Assembly (NCBI GenBank): GCA_010909165.1
Contig: MU008156.1
Span: 930,001 to 994,000, forward strand
DNA: 64,000 bases
Reading direction: 5' to 3'
From: Anthoceros angustus
Lineage: Eukaryota > Streptophyta > Anthocerotopsida > Anthocerotales > Anthocerotaceae
Positions 11,850 to 23,399 of this stretch are shown here, piece after piece. Under the pieces are notes generated by a model. That model searched no databases and was not told where the DNA came from. It was given only the letters and a program-made list of their open reading frames with translations. A program made the translations under genes and the position numbers. Positions within the stretch are counted from its first letter, which is position 1, and every line of letters begins with the position of its first letter.

Positions 11850-12507
11850 ACACTGCGCTGGCCAACGCCTTCTGCAGAGGGATGGAAACCCTCTAGCGAA
11901 AGAAGGCAACAATACAAGAAAGAAGGAGGCCAACCCCATTCTTGCGGCTGTGATAAGCCTTAGCGCAGGCCTTGACGAACCTAGAGAAATCCTTGCCCAT
12001 GGCTCCGTGAGTCTCAATGGCAAGGGGGACGAAAGCGTGGCCGTTCTGCATAAGAAAGTACTTGTGGACCTTAGCTGTCGTGCATCCCTACACTGCCCAA
12101 CGTGGGGGATTAAGAATAACATGTTCGTAGAAACTATCCCGGATAAGATCGGTTACAACCACGTCAGCAACCGAAACCTGATTCCCCCATGTCAAAAATA
12201 GATCTGCCCTAAGCGAAACCCCGTTGAGTAGGATGTAGGGGCGCTCCCTAGATGGAAGAAACCCGCCTTCCCGAGCAGTAGAGAACATGATGTCCCGTAC
12301 GGCGTCATGCGTAACGATACGCTGCCCACCCGCGGGACAGCGAGCCAAGTGTGTCCCAAAGTCATCCTGCTGCAAGTTGAAAGAAAGCAAGCCAGAGGTT
12401 AGACCAAGCCAAGAACAAGGTCTCCTAAGAAGTAGAGACGACTCCTCGTCTCTACTTTTGAGGGTGTGAAATTTGGGGTTTGACGATGGAAAACCGTGCT
12501 TTGTCAC
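11850..12507 (-). pseudogene. LINE-like reverse transcriptase, C-terminal remnant
   Basis: The minus strand encodes residues resembling the extreme C-terminal region of non-LTR retrotransposon polyproteins. One part reads THDAVRDIMFSTAREGGF and continues into SLRADLFLTWGN. After a frame change the same family signature continues as FLMQNGHAFVPLAIETHG and FSRFVKACAKAYHSRK. Reverse transcriptase core motifs are absent, so this is a 3' fragment with at least one frameshift. The assignment rests on pattern memory and is moderately secure. Confidence 0.65.
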
Positions 12508-13440
12508 GTTTTCAAAACTTTGGCCAAAACCTTAAGTGTGAAAGTCCAAGTGAAGAATGAAACCATGTGTTTTGAGGGTTTTACATTATGGTTTTTTTTA
12601 AGGTAACACAATCCTCTAATTACCCACCACAAAATGGTTACGATCGAAGATGGAAACCATATGTAACAAGCCATGTAGTCATATGGACATCATGAATTTC
12701 AAAATGTCGACATAACGGGTTTGAAGGGTTGCATGCATGAGCGGTAACAACAAAAGGTGGATGCCGCATCACGTAATTCTATGACCGTGGATATCCGGTG
12801 AACGCGGCTTCATCGGTGAACTTGACTCAGCGCAAGTCAAGTGTTGGGTTCCCACGGATAGTGGCGATCATTTCTATGTTGCGAAACATGACATGAAATC
12901 GGAGGCCGTGCGGCTTGCATTCTCCAGTGCTCTCGAAAGTCCCCTCGAGGCACCAAGCGTTTGGATGTGTTGAGCGTCATTTGAACCTCACCGCTAACCG
13001 ACATAATCCATGCCCATTGGCCTAACCTAATCGGCTACAATGTTACGCATGCGTGTGGCGGTATGTATGACATATCCGCGAATCTGGGGATGGTTATGTC
13101 ATCGGACATGCTCAATGCTTCAGTGCGTATAGCCATCATGCGACCGTCTTCTTGGTAGTTTGTAAACGCCATGATGACAATACGCGGAATGTGGGAGGAG
13201 TTTGACAGTCGGCAGTTTTCGGGCTATTTTACGGGTTATGGCGGCGGCGGTTCTTATTGCAAGGGTGATCATGGGCCCGCTATGGTAGCATCACGCCTCA
13301 ACATTCAATGGCGACAAAGAACAAAGCGCAAAATCGTATGCTTGCAATCCAGCTGAAAACAAGCACACGAGAACATGCACTCGGGTTGACGGTCATCACC
13401 AGGACACAACCGGACAAAGATAGCTCTGTTCCAGCCTCAA

Positions 13441-13456
13441 CACCGGTTGTCCGGTG
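13441..13456. repeat. Palindrome CACCGG-TTGT-CCGGTG
   Basis: Perfect 6-bp inverted arms separated by a 4-base core (CACCGGTTGTCCGGTG). The identical 16-mer recurs inverted at 17555. Confidence 0.9.
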
Positions 13457-14908
13457 TTTGTGCTCACCAGGTAAGCGGACACCTCTACATGCGTCGTCTC
13501 ACCAACGATGCTGGAGTCGAACACCGAACAGATTTGCGGGCATTACCAATGCCCCACCCAGCAGTCACTGAGATTCACAACCATTAGGTTCAAATGCCCC
13601 AGGTCTTTCCGGGCTGTGCAGCCTATCCATGGTAGGGGGGTGAACCAATGGATCATAGTCCTTAGTGGTCGTGTCCAAGGGAAGGTGACCTTGTCCATCG
13701 CCGCCCCCGAGAGCTGTAGCACTATGTTCCTGTGCCCAAACTCGCCACTGCCCTGCTCCCTATTACCTTTGTCAAGCGCAATGGCCACACCGCCCACAAG
13801 ACAAGACATGGAAGGATCATCACACCTGGGTGTAGAATGCTTCCGATTGCGTGGCGCTTGAGATCCACAAAAGCGCGGCTCCTTGCCACATTGTTCATCA
13901 TCGGTTCTTTGGTGAGCGTCTTAGGCCCCGCGTAGCCTTCAACCTCTCCCAACTCTTCCTCCTCGCTTGGCAGTTCTCTAAAGTATTGAGACGGAGGTCC
14001 ATGAATTGAGCTGCCTGGGATCTCGTCTCACGATATCACGTTGCGTCCGCGAGGCGGCTACCATACGATCCGAGCACGCACACCCATCCAGACCCACTCG
14101 CCTTCCACGTATGCGGCTCCATCAACTTCCTCAACAACTGATAGGCTTCGGTATGGGAAACTACCCTATCATCTCGTGTTATAACACGACTTATGTTCCA
14201 CCTTCTCCTCAAAGCGGGTTGTCAACCTGCCATCATTCATACGATGAAGCTGCGGTGGTGAATGTTGTGGCACACAATCACCTTCAACGATCCAGCCCGT
14301 GGTGATATAATCCCTGCATCATACATGCATTGCAACGCTTTCACATTAGTTTTGTGCGGAAGCAGTGACACTCCTTTACAAGCGCAAGCAAAACCTCCCG
14401 TACCATGGACATGTCATCGGGAATGAAATACCACGACGCGAAATACCTCGATGTCGTGATGCCGGAATTGCAATATGATATTTTCAAACTCATCGGTGAA
14501 TCGCTGTCATACTCCTTGAGTTGGCATCCGATGCAACCCTCGTGGCAAGTCCAATAGGAGCAGGGCAAGCGGACGGGGTTCCACAACGAGCCATTCTCAC
14601 GATGTTACCACATATTATTCCTATCTGCATGATCTCCGGAAGCATCTCGATCGTCTTCAACTTATCGGATGGAGGTCTCCTCATTGCTCATCGCCATAAT
14701 CTTCCATGCTTTGGCCTTCAACACATGTTCCTTGAAACTCTCGGAGTGCACTCCACGTTAGGCAAGCATTGGCTCGCGCACAACAAGGCAAAAACCACAT
14801 CAACCATGAGTGTTCATGGGCATATGGGAGTGTACATGGGCATAGCGTTGATGCCGAAAACAAATCGGATGCCCACCAAAGATTCTTAGAAATCAAACAT
14901 ATGACAAG

Positions 14909-14924
14909 CACCGGCCGTCCGGTG
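14909..14924. repeat. Palindrome CACCGG-CCGT-CCGGTG
   Basis: Perfect 6-bp arms around the core CCGT, a second exact-arm copy of the island motif. Confidence 0.9.
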
Positions 14925-15032
14925 TGGACATTCCATACTTGCTCGGGTTCACACTTACCATATTTTTGAAAGCCGGTTGGAAGTTCTTGATCCGGTCCAG
15001 TCTTGTATTGAGGATACCGCTCCCTAACCTGC

Positions 15033-15596
15033 TCAAACGCCTCGCAATTCGGGTTCTTCGCAAGTGTAGCGTGAATGAGGTTCGATTTTGGCTTTCTCCA
15101 CCCAATCCTGCATTTGCCGTAAACTCATTTCCCCAGACAAGACCTTCATGCATGCTGTCTTCAAATTGTTGTTGCCAGCTGCCGAATGTTCAATCCCTTG
15201 AAAGCACTTCCACACTCTCACTGGCACATCCGCATCTTTAACCTCTATGACTACAAGGTCTCGCACGGCTGCAGCAGTTGGCCTTGTCTTCCTACTGGCC
15301 TTTGTTTGTTTGGCAGCTAGGGCTCGGGCCGCATCTATTTGTTCAGGCAACTGCTTACATTCCCACTTCTCAAATATCTCGTCCACATACCTCCACACTT
15401 CTTCATCAACCTTCGCCACGCAGTAATCAAGTGTCCCGTTGTCCACCAGTCGGTGATACTGAACCTTGGGGCCATGCTTTGCTGCATCCCACTTGGGGAT
15501 CCTGCCTAGGCGGGCATACACATCCAGCTTCCAGTCTACATCGCACTTCAAGCCCTTCGCCTCGCACATCAACTCACTCGATGTAACGTACCACAT
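15033..15596 (-). CDS. Unrecognised open frame in the island, 187 aa
   Basis: A stop-free minus-strand frame rich in charged residues and tryptophan (for example LGRIPKWDAAKHGPKVQYHR and EEVWRYVDEIFEKWE). The composition looks protein-like rather than random, and a helical, DNA-binding or structural role would fit, but I do not recognise the family. It could be one exon of a longer element gene whose 5' part lies toward 17.5 kb, where a frame starting MAPQTKKRSKG has basic, nuclear-localisation-like clusters. No splice chain linking the two was established. Confidence 0.35.
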   Translation of the reverse strand: MWYVTSSELMCEAKGLKCDVDWKLDVYARLGRIPKWDAAKHGPKVQYHRLVDNGTLDYCVAKVDEEVWRYVDEIFEKWECKQLPEQIDAARALAAKQTKASRKTRPTAAAVRDLVVIEVKDADVPVRVWKCFQGIEHSAAGNNNLKTACMKVLSGEMSLRQMQDWVEKAKIEPHSRYTCEEPELRGV

Positions 15597-16627
15597 CCAT
15601 GAAGGTGAATGTCTTCCGGCATCTGCGATGGTGTTGTGGTGCTGGCTACGATCCTCATCTCGTCCTCGTGAGTCCGGCTAGCACATATGCATCCATCCAC
15701 TTGAACTCTTCCTTCATTGGGTGGATCGAGCGGGACCTTGCACGGAAGGAATGGTTCCCTCCCAAGACGAAGAAATTGTAAAGCCCTCATCCACCTTCTC
15801 AACGTCAAAGTTCTCTTTGTGAGGACACTGCGAGGGTCGACAACCACAACCATTGGCGACACCGCTACCCATGGGCGGTGTTTCATCTTCGCATCAAAGC
15901 CTCTACCCACGAGATCCGGCTTCCTCACCTTAGTGCCTCACAGATCTTGAAGTGCGGCCTTGATTGGCAACTTCAAGGTAGACTCCCGGACTCTCTTGAT
16001 AGCAATACCGTCCCTTTCGACGTCCCGACTTGCATCTGCTTTTATGGCGTGAGCCTATCATCGTCGATGGCATGTTGTCTTAGCTCTCTCCACAAACCTT
16101 GGCGGTGGAACCTCTTCCTCCTCCTCCTCCACAATTCCGAGCTTCTCCGTCTTGCCACAGGTTTCTTGGCTTTCTGCTACCGCCTTTGTCCCTTTTCCGG
16201 ATATGTTTGCCATCTGCAGGCCTCTCCTCTTTCCCCTTTCTTCAAATTTCCCCTGAAGGCCTCACTGCACCCTCCTGCGATCGACAGCCCAAGACCGCAG
16301 AACCATCACGTGCGGGGATAATATCCGAGGTCATCACGCTCATCGGCCTCTTCTTGAGTTCTCCTCCTCCTCTTCCGACCCACCTTGACTTCCTCCAAGC
16401 TGCGCATCTTCGTCCTCCACAAGGTAGAATGCCATCCATAAAGCCCTCGGTGTCCTCGGGTTCGTCTGGGCGTCCTCCTCACACCGTCGGACTACCTTGA
16501 GTAAAATGGAAGTGGCTCACCAAGTCTGCCGCAGTGAAACAGGACGTCGGTGGCGGTAGTATCATGGACACCACCGGCTTGGCGCGGAAGCAAGCTGCTG
16601 GATCCCCATCGATGTGGTATTGAAGAA

Positions 16628-16752
16628 GCATTGTTGGGATGCCTCTTCTTGCAGCGATGTCGGGTTGCTTCCCAACAGCCTTTGTTGGGTTGCTTCTCAA
16701 TTTGCATTGTTGGTTTGCTTCCCGAGATGCATTGTTGGGATGCCTCTTCTTG
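16628..16752. repeat. 25-bp minisatellite, about five copies
   Basis: Degenerate units of the form ttgttgggttgcttcyc start near 16631, 16657, 16682, 16707 and 16732. The outer units share gcattgttgggatgcctctt exactly. Confidence 0.8.
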
Positions 16753-17554
16753 ATGGCACGCCCCGGACCCACTCCTACTCTCGGCGACTCTTGGGTTCAA
16801 TCACGGCCCGGACTTGCTCGAACCAACAGTTTGCCTGATTCCTTCTAAGCAAATTTGGTGCAACACTTTGTGGAACACTTTGTGTCCATCATTGTTACGC
16901 AACCCCTGCAACAGTTCCTCTCTCACACTTTCCGGCTGGCAAGCCACGGGGTCAAAAGTCCGGATCGCAGTGAGTATACTCGGACGGCCGTGGGGTCAGG
17001 CTTGAGAAGCTGTCTGGTCTTCAGAGTGCAGAGGAAAATTACGTACCCTTGGTCATCCTTCTCCACAAATCTGCGTGAACAAAACAGCACCAAGACAGGA
17101 AGACTTTATACTTGAGTGTTGCATCCAAGATGTCTGATACAGTATGTCCAGCAGGCGTTCTGAGACCAATTCCTGTCCGACATATCAAAGGGAGAGTGTT
17201 CCAGGAACATCTTTCTGATCATGTCGATTTCCGCCTGCTTGTATGGACTTTGGAATGATGTTCACGTCGGTGACGAGGTAGTGTGTCGCGGGGTCAAAGT
17301 TGTCATGCTATGGGTCTTGGAGGCCTTCGGGACCGGACTCGTGACAATGTTCAGGGGCATCTGCGAATCGCCGGCCTTCCGCCGGGCCCGTTTCTTCTCA
17401 GCCGCGAGCGCGGCGTCTGGCTCAGCACCTTTACTCCGCTTCTTGGTCTGAGGTGCCATCTGCAAAACACAAACCAAGTAGCAATGAGGCATCACGCACT
17501 ATGGATTATGGATCAAGTAGCACGCTGACCCACCTTGATACCCTCCTCTTGAAT

Positions 17555-17570
17555 CACCGGACAACCGGTG
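17555..17570. repeat. Palindrome CACCGG-ACAA-CCGGTG
   Basis: Exact reverse complement of the copy at 13441. The shared core shows the two sites are related in sequence beyond their arms. Confidence 0.9.
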
Positions 17571-17609
17571 AGGATGAAGCGCCGATGATCCGGAGATCCA
17601 CCGACTCCT

Positions 17610-17791
17610 CGGCGATATGAACCTCCGATATGGAAGTGGTCGAATACCACCAGTTACCAAAATACTTGAGTGAACCTTTGGTGCCCGCTATATGCATCTC
17701 CTCGCAATATTTTCGCCAAACCGCCTTTCCAGCGATCTGACGGGTGGATGGCACAGTGTGACGGCGATATGAACCTCCGATATGGAAGTGG
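17610..17791. repeat. 30-bp perfect direct repeat, 152 bp apart
   Basis: The 30-mer beginning cggcgatatgaacctccg occurs at 17610-17639 and 17762-17791. The second copy runs on into a segment (atggaagtggctcaccaagt) also found at 16506, so pieces of this stretch have been copied locally more than once. Confidence 0.85.
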
Positions 17792-18061
17792 CTCACCAAG
17801 TCTGCGGCCAAATGAGTGGAATCGCAAATTTGGGTTGATGCCCAAGTAGCCGTTCCGCCATGTTTCGCGAGCAGGACACAAGCTAAACAAAGAATAAAGC
17901 ATATTTTATGGAATATGCCTAGTTTTGCCGCTGGCAAAACTCAATTTCCTATTGCAAAATCTCGGGCTCCTCGATTCTCAATGCAGGAATGCATTTAAGG
18001 ATCCTCAAGCGCCATGATTTGTAGCCGCAAAGTAGATATCCGTCCTAATTGTCAATAATCA

Positions 18062-19015
18062 ATGCGGTCCAAAGAACCGAGGCATCTATACATGATGTTG
18101 AGCGGGGCAATCTGCGGGTCTCCTCCTCGAGCACACGGCGTTCTCAACAATTGCGTTTTCACTAGTCACGAGCAATGGCAAGCGATCTCAATGCGAGGAG
18201 GAGTTTTTGATTTGGTGAACGGACTAGTGACCGATGAAGACATCGGCCATGTGTATGAGTCGGATATCGTGGACTTGGCGGCGAGGCCGCGGATGCTAGG
18301 CATGGGGTCCACTAGGCAATGTGTCAAATTCCACGTGGTCGACATTCAAGACGTTGCGCACCCTGTAAACCCCGGACGTCCGGTGAAAGGTATCTCAAGA
18401 CCCGGACACGCATCGGATTTGGATCAAACCGACTTCTGGGTGATACGTTGGGTGGCTGCAAGTGATGGAGACCTTTACTTGTTTGATCCGGGATGGACTC
18501 GGGCAGGCGGCGAGACCGAGCAAATTGCAGCACATGTGGACCGGCATGTCCGAGCTCGACAACGCGCACTGGAGCGGCGGCCCCGATATCCACCACCCGA
18601 CAGGCGCAACCTCGGCCCACCTCGACAGCCTGCACTCGGCACTGTATACCCAGGTCTGTTCAAATCGCCAGGTGCCAAGAAATTGGCAAGGATGTTCTGC
18701 TCTGATCCAAATCCACGCGCAAAGCGGGTGGCTCCTGGGCGCGCGGAAGGTGACAAGGTGGCACCTACAACAAGTCCATGGTGTGCTTCGCAAGAGTACC
18801 ATCAACCTTGTGTCACACCACCTGGCACGAATGACAACAACACGGATTCTGAAGCAGAGAGTGTTGGTGAGTCTCCTGACTGCGGTGAGAAGATGCATGT
18901 GATCGTAGACTTCGGTTTCGATTTCGCGGCATTGGGTCATGGAGGACTGCCGGGCGAGCAGGCGACCAAACTGCACGTGATCCAATTGCCTTGTTTGGAG
19001 ATGTGCTGGCACTAG
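18062..19015 (+). CDS. Unrecognised open frame in the island, 317 aa
   Basis: A long uninterrupted plus-strand frame starting MRSKEPRHLYMMLSGAICGS. I recognise no domain. The first 170 residues look protein-like (VNGLVTDEDIGHVYESDIVD), the middle is basic and proline/arginine-rich, and the end is less convincing. It lies just upstream of, and on the same strand as, the DUF7869-like remains and contains one of the island palindromes (18370-18385) inside the frame. A role as an element-encoded protein is inferred from position only. Confidence 0.35.
   Translation: MRSKEPRHLYMMLSGAICGSPPRAHGVLNNCVFTSHEQWQAISMRGGVFDLVNGLVTDEDIGHVYESDIVDLAARPRMLGMGSTRQCVKFHVVDIQDVAHPVNPGRPVKGISRPGHASDLDQTDFWVIRWVAASDGDLYLFDPGWTRAGGETEQIAAHVDRHVRARQRALERRPRYPPPDRRNLGPPRQPALGTVYPGLFKSPGAKKLARMFCSDPNPRAKRVAPGRAEGDKVAPTTSPWCASQEYHQPCVTPPGTNDNNTDSEAESVGESPDCGEKMHVIVDFGFDFAALGHGGLPGEQATKLHVIQLPCLEMCWH
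18370..18385. repeat. Near-palindrome CCCCGGACGTCCGGTG
   Basis: One mismatch to the CACCGG-N4-CCGGTG pattern, located within the 317-aa open frame. Confidence 0.75.
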
Positions 19016-19144
19016 ATCACAATGAAGATTTGCCCGAAATGCTGCCCCCTGCTAATCCTAAGTCCAGGGGGTTGGAGTTGCAATCTCGCGATAGGGTTGT
19101 TTGCTCAACAAAGAACCGTGCTGCAAGGGTTAAGCTGGATCATG

Positions 19145-21085
19145 TCATGGCGAAGCATTGTAATCGGGCGAAGCTTTCAGCAGACATGAAGAGACAATGT
19201 TGTACGAAAAAGTGTTTAGCAAGGCGGGGAATGGCAGACTGAAGTCACTTCGTTGTTCTTTTTTTTCCATGACAAAAGGGGAGCAGGAACAGCATTTGCA
19301 AGACCTTATTGATGTTGTCGAAGACGAGGAAACAGGTATGGTGACCGGATGGGTGAACAAGCTGCCACATGGGAAGGTTTCAATTTGTGTAAGGGCATTC
19401 TGCCGAGTTTTCTGTATTGGTGCACTACGATATCGGAATGCCGGGCAGTGCGAAGGGACTAGGTTTGCCGAGGCGGGCTGGTAAAATTCAACTTCATACG
19501 GACCGCAGTCATGTGGATGGATATGTTTTTCAAAAGAAACGTGGAAAGACTACCCAACAGGGAAGTGTTCAACCTACCGGATACATTCACAAAAGAGGAG
19601 ATTTACATTGAGTATGCTAGGCAGGCTAGAGCAATTACCACTCATGTTTGTTATAGCTATTTTTGCAAGCTGTGGATACGGCATTTCCGGTCCGTCAAGA
19701 TTCCAAGATGCAACCGATTCTCGGTCTGTGCTGACTGTGAGAAGCTTAAAGCGAAAATTAAAAACGCCGGAAACGACAGGGAGCAAGGTACTGAGTATGA
19801 ACCGCTCCCCTTTTTAAGCACGGGATGTCCGGTGATTGCTAGGTGTCCTTTTTTATAGTAGTTGTCGGCGGAAAACCCTAGACCCTGTTCTTTAGGGTTC
19901 AGTACAAAGGTTGATGTAGCCAGTGCTGGACTGGAGTTGTTCGGGGCTGCTATTGTGATGGCACTTATGCGGTATGTGCAGATAGACTTAGGGAACTCCT
20001 CAATTACCACCGGATCAACAATGATGGAGCGGGCGAAATGGCAAAGCATCGCGGCAAGTGTATGGCTCAACCGACCAAGTACAGGGATTGCGATAGATGG
20101 TATGGACCAAAAGAAAGCGAGTTGCCTCATTTCCATGAGTGCCCAAAGATGTGGATAGTCTTTGCTCGTCTCTGTCCATGTGGTTGGAGTTTTGGTGTTT
20201 AACAAATACATGAGAACTTATGTTTACAGCTATCCAAATCTGCGAAATGACCCTAACGGACAATTGCGTAGTCCAGCATGTTATTAACGGATGGGAGGGC
20301 CAGTTGCCTCAAACTCTTTACTGCGGATGGACAATACTTTGCTCGAATAAGAACTAAGAAGTGTTGGCGTATTGCGCCATGTTAGTGGACCGAGGTATTT
20401 TCAAGAAGGTGAAACTAGGATTTCTAATTGTTGGCCATACCCATGATCGATTGATCAAATGTTTTCCGTTTTACATTGTGCTAAATCAAGGAGGCCTACA
20501 CCTTGCCGAGCTAATCGGTTGCCTTGAGAGGGCTTATACTCGACACCAAAGATCTATCTTATGAAAGAGGTGCCCAACTTTAAGCAATATTTGTGGCACT
20601 GGGGTCCGTCTGCAACATTTACTCTCCATAATCACAGTTTCCAACATCAGTTTAAAATCACTCGCGAAGAGTTGCCTAGTCATGTGTTTGTGACGGTCCT
20701 GAGGTGCAAGCAGTTTTCCACTGCTGCGCATTGGAGCCCAGATGGTGGTGTTCAGCTGTTGCGGGATGGAGTCCCAGAGAGGGAGATTATTGCGGCTCCA
20801 CTACTGCCACTGCAGGTCAGGGCGAAATCCAAGGGCCAAAGAGAACATGCAGAAGTGCGGCCTGATAGGGCTATCGCTGGAGTGGAAGACAACAGACAGC
20901 GTTTAAGAACTTCCACAGAAGTCTTCAATGGTCATCAGCTCGCCTGGTGGGATGGTTTTTGGGAAGAGCAGTTGGCCATAGCGGGTGTAGTAGCGTCTGG
21001 AGCTCTTCGTCCATTGGACACAACATGGAAATGGTATAACCGGGAGGAGCATTCAAGAACCCGCAGTGGCTCTTCCGGATGAAGT
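19145..21085 (+). pseudogene. Transposon protein with DUF7869-like motifs, decayed
   Basis: Several plus-strand frames, broken by shifts and stops, together follow the order of a transposon-associated protein family I know as DUF7869-like. In order: KVSICVRAFCRVFCIGALRY (family motif KxCRxAF...GI), KIPRCNRFSVCADCEKLKAK (cysteine pair), DGMDQKK, then FKKVKLGFLIVGHTHDRLIK with the signature HTHD at about 20431-20450, then LHLAELIGCLERAYT. A later segment (TREELPSHVFVTVLRCKQFS, then AHWSPDGGVQLL) matches the family's C-terminal part. Such proteins belong to large, poorly characterised eukaryotic elements. The copy cannot be translated in one frame and is probably dead. Residues are quoted as they occur, without repair. 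Confidence 0.6.
19819..19834. repeat. Near-palindrome CACGGGATGTCCGGTG
   Basis: One mismatch in the left arm; core ATGT as at 23197. Confidence 0.75.
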
Positions 21086-21854
21086 GATAGTGGACGCTAC
21101 ACTTGCGAGGCATATTGGACATGAGCGAGAGGTTTACAGGCCACAGAATCTTGCGAAGGGGCGTCGAGCGGCAACCGGAGGATCGGTTAAAGAGATCCAG
21201 GTGGCATGATGATTGCGGTCCAGTGGAGATGATCCGGACGTCCTTTCGGCTGGGTAAGGTTGGATGTAGACCATGAAGCCTGGACCCGGTAGCGCAAGTC
21301 CACCGGTGGCGCATCGAAAACCCTAATGCATTGGAGGGTAGGTATTCGGAAGAGTGGGTGCCAACCAACCCTCCGGGCCGTAGAAAAGGTCGCGGGCACC
21401 CTTTGAAGAAACATGTGCAACCAATCAAGCTTTTGGAGACCACAATCATGGGTTATGATTTCGAGTTGACGAGGAACAAGACTTTGAGCAAAGACACAAT
21501 GGACATCTTTGAGGAGGAAGGTCTTGAGTTACGAGCGAGCCAAGTGAGGAACCGCTTTGCTTCCTCCTGATGGTGAAGCAAGTGGTGACGAACGAATTGA
21601 TTCGAAGACTTGGACAACGTTGAATCTTGATGCATCCGTTGATTATTTGGTAGACTTCTTTGGAAGGTGTGGACTCGGTGAGGAGCCGGATCTTAACCCA
21701 CCAAGGATTAATTTCGAGGTTGGCCCGGAGAGAGTCTTGAGGTCGAGGGCGGTGAATACATAGTCGTGACATAGATGTTTAGGGTATATGTGGATGTGTG
21801 ATCCGTGTTCATGTTTTGACATAGAGTTTTGATCTTGATGCATTGTGCCTTTTG

Positions 21855-21868
21855 CACGGATGTCCGTG
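21855..21868. repeat. Short palindrome CACGGATGTCCGTG
   Basis: A shortened variant (CACGGA-TG-TCCGTG) that is itself a perfect inverted repeat and sits in the same island. Confidence 0.6.
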
Positions 21869-23196
21869 CTAAAGCTCTCGTCGTTTTAATTGTGGTGAGC
21901 ATTCCGCTTGTTTACGGCCAGCGTATTTGGGTTTTGTGATAGGGTGCAGGGCTCGGGCTTCTGACAGTTGAGGTGCAGGCCGCGGGCTTTTGAGCTATTG
22001 GGGGCAGGTTGGGGACAGCGGGGAGCGTAAACCTGTACACGCTGCCATGTGGTATTTTGGCCCTTTGCCAAGTACTCAGCAGTTTACTCTCCAACAACAG
22101 GCCGCAACCAATTCTCCTGTGTTTGCCTTCCAGTTTGAGCGGCACGCAGCGGAGGAAGAATCCATTCAGGTGTGCGTCGTCAATTTTCCAGTGTGCATCG
22201 GTGGTGGCGCGCCTCCACTAGACGGGTGTTAAGAGTGTTGTTGCAGACCAAAACAGTGGATATGAGGACCAGGCGTGGCGGCTACCAGTCCCCACCACGG
22301 GTCACAGCTGCAGACATTGCAGAGAAGAGGGCCAGGAGGAGAGCCACTTTGAGGGAGCGTCGTGGGGGCGTCCCTCCGGAGGCATCATCGCCAATTGGTG
22401 GCCAACCCTTATTCGAGTGGCATCCGTTTGCCACTCCCAAAGCCTCTGCGTGGTTCCACAGGGGGGAGGTGGGGATAAGGGTTTCTTTGAGGGAGCCCAG
22501 GAGGTGAGGACTATAAGGAGGAGGAGGAGGCTGAGGCCCGTGACATCCGCCATGATCTCACGATGGTGGGAAGGAGGTGAAGGCGGTGAGATGGAGCTGG
22601 AGGTTCGACCATATCGGCCGTAAAGCTGAGCAATGAGGAGTTGACGAAGGAGGAGCTAGAGGCGGAAGAGGCGGTGTGGGCAAGAAGGCGTCGGAGGGAG
22701 CTTGCGCTTGTAGTGGCGTGAAGCATGCCAAGGCATTGGCGGTATGGGGTTCGGATGTGGCCGGAGCCTCTGGTGAGTGAAGGCTTTGGTAGTAAGGTGT
22801 TTCAATTCATGCATCATGGGTTCTTGCGGTGATTCTGGTTTTGGTCTTTGTTGATGTTGCTTCGCATCAGCCGTTGATGTTCTTCTTTGCATCGGTTGAT
22901 ATTCTTGGTCTTGGTATTCTTTATTCTTCTTTGCATGGGTAGTAAGGTCTTCTTTGTGAGCCAATGATGTGCTGCTCTTCATGTATGTAGGTGCCAACAT
23001 ATAGGCGGGAGGTTCTTGTCTGTGGAGGAAGCAAGCGGTGATGAGGTCCCTCCTTTTTGGGAGCCACGAAGCCACAGCTAGGATAGGCTTGTTTTGGTGT
23101 GGGTGGAGTGCTAGAGCACCGGCCGTAGACTTGAAACTTGATCATACCAGTAGTGGGCGTAAATTGTGGCTTTGTCGGACAATGTGGTGCAAAGGT

Positions 23197-23212
23197 CACC
23201 GGATGTCCGGTG
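23197..23212. repeat. Palindrome CACCGG-ATGT-CCGGTG
   Basis: Fourth exact-arm copy, near the right edge of the island. Confidence 0.9.
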
Positions 23213-23317
23213 CCTTTGGCGACAAAAGAAAAGCTTGACTTGGCCAGATCGCAGATCCAACCTAGGTCCGACACCCTAGTCTATTCGCTTATGAGTATGG
23301 GTCACTTGACTAAATTC

Positions 23318-23366
23318 GAAAAGTGACCGGTTGTCCGTGTCGGTTATATGGTGCCATGGCACTTTT
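23318..23366. repeat. Hairpin with motif variant at right edge of island
   Basis: gaaaagtg and cacttttc face each other around a loop of about 33 bases that contains GACCGGTTGTCCGTGT, a degenerate copy of the island palindrome. It is the last copy before the sequence character changes and could mark a subterminal region. Confidence 0.45.
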
Positions 23367-23399
23367 CTTTTAATATATGTGAGCATTTTTGTATAGTTT

